Program-made: the position numbers and the translations under genes
Assembly: GCA_032717465.1 (NCBI GenBank)
Contig: CM064681.1
Span: 18,043,565-18,107,564 of the forward strand
Origin: Coenobita brevimanus
Lineage: Eukaryota; Arthropoda; Malacostraca; Decapoda; Coenobitidae
DNA: 64,000 nt
Direction of reading: 5' to 3'
The notes under the pieces: model-generated
Told to the model about the DNA's origin: nothing
Databases searched by the model: none
Seen by the model: the letters and a program-made list of their open reading frames with translations, nothing else
Part shown: one piece after another, positions 56,120 through 64,000 of the stretch
How positions within the stretch are numbered: position 1 is the first letter of the stretch
Layout of the letters: every line of letters begins with the position of its first letter

Positions 56120-58168
56120 CAAAAATACTTATGAATAAACTGAATTTATAACAAATTATGAGTTACAAAAAATTTTGCAATAGAATCAAATTTTCCAATG
56201 AAAAATATACAGTACATTTCAAAATTATCTTTTGGGCAACAAACAATTTGCCAAGAAAAGAGGGCCAGGTACATGCCGTATAGATATGCAGTAATTGATA
56301 TATGGATAACATAATGTGTAATATATACTCATCATGCCCTCAGCTGTAAGATGATTACATACTCTGTACAATACATCACATACCCTAGATAACTTCAAAC
56401 AAACTTCATTTATACGATTATTCCAATTTAAATATTCATCAACATATACACCAAGAAACTTTGTACTGTACTTTCAACATGCTCTATTTTCTTACCCTCT
56501 AACATTAGTGGAGGCAAAATATATGTTTAACAGATCTATTCTGAAAAAATATATAATGGATCTTTGTAACATTAAGATTTAGTTTATCTGATTTAATCCA
56601 GTGATTTCATGAACATAATTCAGAACATAATGTGCAATATAAAGACTATATATTTTTATTAGCTAAAACAACAGCTGTATCATCTGCATATTTTGTAAAT
56701 TTGAATTCAGAACTTGCATTAATTATATCATTAACCCGAGGCATCCCATCGACGTATGGGTCCATTGCAACATTATGTCACAACTAGTCCCGTTGACGTA
56801 CTGATACGTTGCACAATTGCAAGGTTCATAATTTGCACAATTTTAAATTTTCACACATGATTTTTGGTACATGCACATGGGACACCTTCCTCTATTCCTC
56901 TACAAAATGCCAGGCAGTGACAATGCCTTACACCGCATAACCTTCCCCCCCCCCTGCATGCCATTGCCTCAGCAATTCACCTGTTACCAGTGACCTGGCC
57001 AATAAAGACATTTAGGGCCAGAGTGATTCCCCAATCGATGAAACAGTCAGAAATGATCAGGTAATGTCACCAAAAAAGGTCAGGTATGTTGATGAGTTAG
57101 TGAGTGAAACAATGCTTATAATGCCTATATGACTGGTTGAAAACCAATATACTCTCATACTACATATAAATTCGTACCAAATAAATAAGTAAATACCGTT
57201 TATGAGTGGTGTGGAATAGTTACCCTCCCAAAGAACTCGTTTTCTTTGGAGCCAGCTTGATAGAAAACCCAGTAAGGTAAGGAGGTATTGTTACCTGTAT
57301 TATGTTAAACCTCAGGTGAGCGATTTCTCTATGAATTTTCGATGTTTCTCACCAAAAGTGGAGGTTTTAGCCAAATTTTTTTTTTTCAAAAATAGCTCAG
57401 GATTGGGGGGTGTTGAAGGTGTGAAATAGCTTGGGACGTGATGGGTTAATATAGATAAGAAACAAAATTGGTCCTAAAACTGATCCTTGTGGAACACCTG
57501 TTTAAATAAGCTTCTCAGAAGAGTATTTAGAATTACAGTAAATAGCTTGTGTTCTATTACTAAGGTAACTTTTGAATAGATGTAATGACATACATCTGAT
57601 ACCAGCATTTTCTCATTTATTAAGAGGTATGTTATGATTTAATGAATAAAAAGCCTTAAATAAATCAACAAATTACCCAACAACATAAAATTTTTCATTT
57701 AACAGTTGTAAACACTTAAAACAAATTGAAGTATTGCTGACTTAGTGGAATGTTTAGCTCGAAAACCATGTTGACAATTAGGTAATAGATGATTGTTTTC
57801 TAGATAATCTACTAAACGATGTGCAATAATTTTTTTTTTAATATTTTACAAAATGCTGGTAGAATGGAGATGGGTCGTTAATTATTAATATCCGTTCAGT
57901 CTCCAGACTTGTGTAGGGGAATTACCTTAGCTTTCTTCAATTTTTCTGCGAAGACTCCTGTTTTTATGGATAGATTAAATATATGCAACAAGAGAAATGA
58001 TAATAAAGGGGAAGTATATTTTAAAACTGTAGATGATATATCATCAATCCCAGGAGCAGCAGATTTTAGTGAATTTAAATGTTTTTCTATTTCAGTGCGA
58101 GTAGTTGGATATAAAAAAAAAAAAAAAGAAGAAGACAGGAGGATTAGACAAATACTTTGTATAATCAT
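56120..58168 (-). pseudogene. LINE reverse transcriptase (split by a MITE, broken)
   Basis: 58120-57896: TTRTEIEKHLNSLKSAAPG, IDDISSTVLKY, KKAKVIPLHKSGD. Then, frame-shifted, LPNCQHGFRAKHSTKS (57790-57745), VDLFKAFYSLNHN, LFKSYLSNRTQAIY and TGVPQGSVLGPILFLIYIN (57500-57450). Past the MITE: FKFTKYADDTAVVLAN (56700-56660), KSDKLNLNVTKIHY, KFLGVYVDEYLNWN and YYTLCYPYINYCI (to about 56290). The YADD pair is intact, the frame is not. Confidence 0.7.
56735..57445 (+). mobile_element. piggyBac-type MITE, copy 4 (711 bp)
   Basis: TTAA flanks at 56731-56734 and 57446-57449. It starts CCCGAGGCATCCCATCGACG and ends GGGACGTGATGGG. The interior matches copies 1-3 (for example ttcacctgttaccagtgacctgg). 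It inserted in the LINE RT at the TTAA within the codons for Y-I-N-D, so the target is exact. Confidence 0.85.
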
Positions 58169-58739
58169 TACTTACTTCGCTATTTGATGTTGTGTATCCC
58201 ATTGTTAGAAAGTGATCATTAAATTCATTAGATATGTCTGAATCAGTTGATTTTAATTCTATCCGTTCTTTATTAGTAATGTTGAAAGTCCTGCCAAGTA
58301 TAGAATTTATTGTTCTCCATGCAACTTGGGATTACCTTGCTTAGGTTTTAATTGATCTTTATAATACTTATTTTTATCTTCTCTTAATAAGGAAGTCAGT
58401 TTATTTCTATATATACGGCATGTCTCTGTTCAAGTTCATGGCCATTTTTTTCCAAGTCTTTCTAATCTATTTCTTTCTTTAATACTGTTCTACAAAGCAG
58501 AGGTAAAATAGTGGCTAATTTCATCCTTAGTACTAACACGAATACTCTTCACAGGAAAGTGTTTTTGGTACAATCTGTCAAACATGTGATGAAAAGTATT
58601 GTAAGAATCATTTGCACATTCACACTGTAGGAAATAATTCCAGTTTAGTTGGGTTAAATCATTACTAAAATTTTCCAAAGCTACTTTAGAGAAGATTCTA
58701 ATTTCTTTGTATGATAGTGAGAGTTTATTGAAGTCCTTA

Positions 58740-59630
58740 AATTTAAAATGAGATATTGCTAGAAAATGATCTGATATATCAGTTTCAAGCATAAAATATT
58801 CAATTCTACCTGTATAGTCCGTATGTGATGTATTAAAGCTGCAGTTGTAACTGTGATTCTAGTTGGCCTAGTGATTAATGGAAGTAGGGAGAAGGAATAC
58901 AGGATAGTAATGAATTCATGAACTGAACTGTTATGATTATAGGTCAAAAGATCCTAATTAAAGTCTCCAAGAGCAAAAATTCTATCATAATTTTTATCAT
59001 CTGCTAAAGTTAGTATATCTGTTAAAGTACTCAAGAAATTAATATTTCCACTAGGTGGCCGATAAATACATAAACATAAATATAGCTTACCCATTACTTT
59101 GACATCAACACCTAAACATTCCACAGAAATATTTAATATAGAAAAATATTCAAACATAATCGAATATTTACTGGTGATATACAGAGCAACACCTCCCCCA
59201 TACCTATTTCTGCATTGAGAAAACATGATATATCCTGGTACAGTGGAACAAGTACTTTATCTAGTCTTATTTCTGAAAAACCTAAAATATCAAATGTCAT
59301 ATTAACACTAGAAATACATAAAATGGAATCAGTAAAATTCTATAAATTAGAAGGAATAGAACAAATGTTTAAATTCAATACATGTATTATTGCAATAAGT
59401 CAGATGAATCAAGAAAAATATAATTTGATATAGGAACACTTTGATGACGTAAAAGCGTGTAAAAGTGATTAATATCTAAATCATTATTATAGTTTTCAAG
59501 TACAGTAAGATCAAAATATAAACTACGGAATTCATTACAGCTGGAAGTCATGCATGAAGCATCACACTGAAGATAAAATAAAAAGTCTTCATCACTTAAA
59601 TAACAAAAAGGTAGCTCTGCTAGTGGCACT
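58740..59630 (-). pseudogene. LINE endonuclease domain (broken)
   Basis: 59629-59387 encodes the N-terminal region, diverged. 59226-58954 reads RNRYGGGVALYITSKYS, LGVDVKVMGKLYLCL, IYRPPSGN and FALGDFN. 58790 onwards reads TDISDHFLAISHFKF (the SDH motif). Catalytic GDFN and SDH are kept but the frame is interrupted near 58950. Confidence 0.65.
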
Positions 59631-59884
59631 GAAAGTATGTAACGATGTAGAAATGTAAATTTAAAACTACTTGGTGATAATTACTTCTTTCTGCGTTCTC
59701 TGAGGTCTTTTTTCGGTATAACTCCGCCTGATACTGAGGGAACCTCACCGCTACCACAGCCAACAGAAACGGGAGCAGCACCACCGCCAGCACCACCAGG
59801 TCCTACAACAGCACCGCATTCACTAACATCAGCAGTACCGACTCCACCAGCTACCGATAATATGTCGGTCTTTCCCCGTGACGT

Positions 59885-60720
59885 CACGTTCCAAACAGTC
59901 TTCGAGAGTAGTGTGTGCTCCCAGCATCGCCTGCTTCTAAGTCACAACCTGCAATGGGCACCCCAGTGGCTCCAGACCCACTGAAGCCCTTGACACCGAC
60001 CAAGCTATCCAAAGCAATAGTTGACTGTTGACTCATTCTGTCCTTAATAATCAATTTATTGTGCTTGAAAAATGCTATTTTGCCTGCAGACCTTGCTTGT
60101 TTCAGTAGAGGAAGTTGACTCCACTTTATGGCTTGTGAAACAGGACGAAGGTCTTCGTTCATTTAGATGCAAGTACCCTTTAACTTCCTCGCATTCCTGA
60201 GAACTGCCTCTCTATCACTGAACCTCTCAAACGTCACAACAACTGCACGAGGACGGAAGGGTGAAGCAGTTCAAGCAGTACCCACTCGATGAGCACGCTC
60301 GAGGTTCATTACCAGAAGTTGAAGCTTATTTTGCAGGAGTTCTGACACCAGGGTTGAAGTCTGTTCCCATGTTTCACCTCGAAGCTCCTCCAAACCACTA
60401 ATGCACAGATTGTTTCTTCGACTGTAATCTTCCTGGTAGTTGAATCATTGTTCCAGGTCCGCTAGTCATTTCTCATATCCCTGAACTTTATCTCTATTAT
60501 CACTGCCAGATTTTCTTAAATCTTCCACTTCTTCTTTCAAGTCATATACTTCTGCCTGGGTGAATTCTAGACTTCTGGTTAGATCTTGTATTGTCGTTTC
60601 CAGTGACGAAATTCTGGACCTGAACTGTTCTACGACAACATCCATAGCACTGTGAAAGTCTCTTTCTTGTGATTCCAACAACAGTTTCATAGTATCGGGA
60701 TTCATTGTTGCTTTCAACAC
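59885..60720 (-). pseudogene. LINE ORF1: coiled coil, RRM-like and C-terminal segment
   Basis: MLKATMNPDTMKLLLESQ, then heptad-like FRSRISSLETTIQDL and LKEEVEDLRKSGSDN (60640-60500). Then, with two stops, NYQEDYSRRNNLCISGLE (60430-60380), MNLERAHRVGTA and PRAVVVTFERFSDREAVL (60270-60210). The terminal NEDLRPVSQAIKW is at 60160. RRNNL-x-I-x-G(L/I)-x-E, ERAHR and NEDL are the landmarks of L1/L2-like RNA-binding ORF1 proteins. Not functional as it stands. Confidence 0.65.
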
Positions 60721-60829
60721 ATTTCACTAGTCCAGAGTATGGACACAAGACGACTTGATTGTCAAAATCTTGAAAATATCAGAAGTTATTTCCTCCAAAA
60801 CATAAACACCAAGGAGAAGGGGCGACCAC

Positions 60830-60995
60830 GCCTTGCCAGTACGGGACTCTACTTCCTTCCAGGCCAATCTGCAAATCTTCCACATCCATGCTACTACTAT
60901 TTCTCCCCCAGTCTTCAGCACTTCACCACACACTCCATCAATTCCTGGGGCTTTCCCCGTTTTAACTTTCTTCGTTTCTTCCACAATCACTAGAA
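60830..60995 (-). mobile_element. LINE family P fragment
   Basis: Minus strand reads KKVKTGKAPGIDGVCGEVL, then EIVVAWMWKICRLAW: the start of the family P RT, matching copies B and C at this point (copy C reads KMGKASGDDGVCGEML). About 165 bp only. It abuts the 5' end of the LINE at 55626-60720. Confidence 0.75.
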
Positions 60996-62115
60996 ATCAG
61001 TAATCTGTTTGTCCTTTATATAAATTACATTCTGGTGACGTCACGCTCAGGAACAATCCAAATGATTTCCTGTTCCCGACAAAACCATTTGCATGGAAAC
61101 TAACAATCTGGCTGGAAATCAATTATAGTCAAATGGCTTCTGGTGATCTGGTAAACTGAGACACTCTGCTGGAGTAAGTCTGTAAGGATATACACATGAT
61201 GCCACTCAACAGCAAGCATGCTGGTAACCCTCTTCATAAATGTCAGGACTGAGTAGCCCAGTCCAAGATCCATGATTGGGTAAAAAAAAGAACTGGATTA
61301 TAAACAAATATATCATTTTCTATGGCCATCTCCAGATACCGATAAAACAGTTGTTTTTACGAGGATCAGCAGTTCTTTCACTAGCAACAGATGTTAATCG
61401 TGTTGGTACTGATACTGTATGGTCTTTACTAAATCACGTTATGGATACCGTAGGCATAACCAGTGTAACTGAATAAGAGGGCGTTTCTTTACTGCATGTT
61501 GGTGCGGCTTTAAGCTAGAATCAGGAACATTCTTGAAAGTGTTTCTTGTCCTACTTGGGGTTTAATTTTACGAACACAGAATCAGCAGTTCACTCGTCAA
61601 TCACTTTACCGTTATAAACGCATATTGCTGGTTAGTGTACTCTCCATCCTGCCAGCCATCATCCAATCCTGTGTGACCCGAGGCTTTTTTTTATTTTTAT
61701 TTTCTAGACATTTATAAGACAAGTAGATCAGTCACACTGCCCCAGAGCAGCAATGCACGATCATTAAACATAATATCATCCCGAGGATTTCAACCTGTAC
61801 TATTCCTTTTAATTTGTTTAACAACAGAAAATTGTGGGTTCCGCCTTACATTTTACGGACATCCATGGTCTTAGTACCAGTTTAAAGTCTCTTCACTTCT
61901 GACTTGAATCCATAACTCCTCTAGCCCTATTCTCACCCCAAATTACTCCCTATTCTGACTAATCCCCGTACAGTTTTCCTGGTTACCATCTCTTCACTAA
62001 CTTCATAACAAGGGTTGCACTTGTTGCTATAGTAAATCAGAATAAGCAACTGACACTGTCATGAACTTCACTTCTACTTATTTTATCATTATAAAAACAA
62101 AATTAGCCCTACTTT
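60996..62115. other. No recognisable gene
   Basis: AT-rich sequence with short frames on both strands and no domain I recognise. No microsatellite of note. Confidence 0.35.
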
Positions 62116-62325
62116 GGTACAACCAAATGTATCTGTACAGTTTATTGCTCCCCTGGTCTCATCAGAATCCAGCATATTTGACACCATTTCCACAAAGTTG
62201 ACTAGCCTTGAGCTCACCCTTAGTGTGTTGGGTGATTTTAACTTTCATAATGTTGAATGAATTTTGCATTCTGCCAGGACTGATTATACTGGTCTAGAGT
62301 TTGAGCTGCTTGCACAATCATTTAA
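62116..62325 (+). pseudogene. LINE endonuclease fragment cut by a piggyBac-like element
   Basis: Plus strand reads VYCSP (about 62138) in one frame and then LSVLGDFNFHNVE, stop, ILHSARTDYTGLEFELL (62220-62315) in another. GDFN with the following H and W/stop, and the D-x-x-G-x-E-x-E pattern, fit a LINE APE endonuclease. The fragment ends at the TTAA (62322-62325) where the piggyBac-like element starts. Confidence 0.6.
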
Positions 62326-64000
62326 CCCTTAGCCACCAGGGGGTTCCTGGCAGCTGCACACTCCTCCCTACGGGCAATTTCCGAGATTTTGGAAAAAATA
62401 CCCTTACTTCAAACCCTTATATCTGACAAACTATAATAGCTAGAGAATTCAGTGAAAGTTCATAAGACTCACCAACTCTTCCTCTTTCCAGTGAAGGTAT
62501 CCCGAGGTCTCTAGGTGGTCCCGTCGATGAGTAAGGATGAGTTGAAGACGAGTGGTTTTTCACGTTTTGGCGCGCGGCTCCGAGCGTGCGCCACTGGCAA
62601 TGGCCTTGGCCCGGCTGACTAGCATTGGCAGCACTGACTGGAGTGGTGATTGTAACACTGCCCGTGCGTCCTTGGAATGCGGAATATTCCACTCGTTTTT
62701 TCTATTCCTGCTTACTAATCGCCTTGAAAATGAGTCATCGCCCGGTTCATGTGGCTCACCCAAGGATTTACCGCCCACACCACCATGCCACTATGCATTG
62801 TAGGTGTGTGGGAAAGGAAATATCTCGTCGTTTTTCTGTACTCACTTCATCCGTGAATAATCATATTTATCCTTTACTAAAACACTTAGAACTGCACTTT
62901 ACATCACGATTACGGGTAATTGCACTTTGACAAATAAGTGCTATTGCTCTTTCACGCATGATCGTAGAGTATAATCAGACTGCTTTATACTAATCAGGGT
63001 TATAGTGAAAATCATATGTTTTACACAACTAACATTATTTGTACATCACATCACGGATACACTGATGCTCATATTTGGTACAATCCCCCTGATTATTGAA
63101 TGAAATAATTTTCGTATAGCGAAGCACGTATTGTTCGTTGTGGCCTGCTCACAAGTGGTTTTCTTTCAGGTAACAGGTAGGCAAACTGAAGGTATATCCA
63201 ATAATTTTCTAACCAATATCCAATAAACAGTATCATCTCCTGTATTCCACTTACTATAAATCACTTATATGCACTTGTAGAACTTATAAAACACTTATAT
63301 CTCAGCACTTTCTATAATTCACTTATAATATCACGCATTTCACTCATTTATAAAAATACACAAACTTCTGCATTGCTGTACATTATTTACAGTTCCCCAC
63401 ACACCTGCTCAGTACTCATACCACTGCCGAAGGGCCTGATTGTGGAGATTCTGCCCTTGAAGTGGTAGGCTGAGGTGTGGGAGAGCGCTGGAGGAAGATA
63501 CGCCGGCAAGCAGGCGGCGAGAGTGCGGGGGAAACGGCTCTGCGGCATTTTTTTCCACAGATGACCGCCACGTCCGCGTCACTTTCCCGATGTCCTGGGT
63601 CATCTTGCACCTCCTCATCGCCAAAATCATCACTCGTAGACTGTGCCTCCCTCCTGGAGAAGTCAGAGAGCCCTCTCTGACGTCAGACGGCGAGTAGGGG
63701 CTGGAGGGCGAGAGAGCTCACTCTCAATATCGTAGCCTTTTTTCTCCTCAAAGGATGTACTCTAGCTCAGTGTACGAGAGGAGACAGTATCGTCAAGGGC
63801 AGTCCTATGGCACTATCACTAAGCCCTTTACATGGCACTAAGGGTTGAATTTTCGCAGGAGTTAATGAGGCAATTGGCCCTCATGTGGCGGGATGGAATC
63901 AGATGATGTCAAGGAAGATGACATGGCTCTTCTCGCTACCACTGCCGAACACAAACTGAACCGCACAACTGCGGGGTACCTGGGGTCCTACCTACCCCGT
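62326..64000 (-). mobile_element. piggyBac-like element, copy 2 (1.68 kb in window, cut by window end)
   Basis: The TTAA at 62322-62325 is followed by CCCTTAGCCACCAGGGGG. The whole segment is the reverse complement of 7699-9493 with scattered differences. The window ends about 128 bp before the expected left terminus. It has the same short frames as copy 1, including the acidic one and the frame ending LHNQALRQWYEY. The N-terminal frame is disrupted relative to copy 1. No transposase core. Confidence 0.8.

Larger units (their letters stand above)
55626..60720 (-). mobile_element. L2/CR1-like LINE (about 4.4 kb without the inserted MITE)
   Basis: Minus strand. ORF1 coiled coil and RRM-like region (60720-59885), a Gly-rich segment (59887-59681), endonuclease (about 59630-58740), RT (about 58170-56250) and C-terminal domain (56118-55876), then a 3' UTR to about 55626. 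The MITE at 56735-57445 splits the RT just after GVPQGSVLGPILFLIYIN. Past the MITE it resumes with DIINASSEFKFTKYADD. Frameshifts and stops are frequent. Confidence 0.75.

Overview
The window is eukaryotic and repeat-rich, with no bacterial-style operons. I read it as intergenic/intronic DNA of an arthropod, most likely a decapod crustacean. The grounds are the mix of long (TA)n, (CA)n, (GA)n and (TATC)n tracts, many diverged non-LTR retrotransposon families, Penelope-like and Gypsy remnants, TTAA-flanked piggyBac-like elements, tRNA-derived SINEs, and one set of short exons with consensus splice sites. The organism call is inference from sequence character.

Layout. 1-2446: 3' part of a Gypsy-type LTR retrotransposon (gag fragment fused to the integrase zinc-binding region, then a TGTTA...TAACA LTR). 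2449-7330 (-): a CR1-group LINE with an SGNH-hydrolase ORF1, split by two piggyBac-type MITEs (2552-3450, 3641-4409). 7377-7695: a hAT-like transposase fragment. 7699-9493: a 1.8-kb piggyBac-like element; a second copy in opposite orientation closes the window (62326-64000). 9498-12528: no recognisable gene. 12664-18474: three short exons (+) with matching splice phases that look like the start of a host gene (signal peptide plus ionotropic-receptor-like N-terminus); a 4-kb LINE sits in the second intron. 18640-25330: RTE-type LINE remnants, a GC-rich repeat island (22060-23340), a 95-bp duplication and a candidate THAP-domain exon (-). 25466-34828: four copies of one LINE family ('family P' here), two of them tail-to-tail as a 6-kb imperfect palindrome, plus a Penelope GIY-YIG fragment. 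34922-38120: another LINE (-) ending in a hairpin. 38162-47850: SINEs, two more LINEs, an internally deleted LINE derivative, a MITE and an array of tRNA-like SINE units. 47907-55625: a family P copy split by a nearly complete 6.4-kb I-clade LINE (48248-54613) with a perfect 14-bp target-site duplication. 55626-60720: an L2/CR1-like LINE (-) containing a fourth MITE.

Relative ages can be read from the nesting. The LINEs at 2449-7330 and 55626-60720 are older than the TTAA MITEs inside them. The family P copy at 47907-55625 is older than the I-clade LINE inside it. That LINE is the youngest-looking element: its ORF2 has a single visible frameshift. The only candidate host-gene material is the three-exon set and possibly the THAP exon. 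Everything else is mobile or simple-repeat DNA, and most coding regions are broken.
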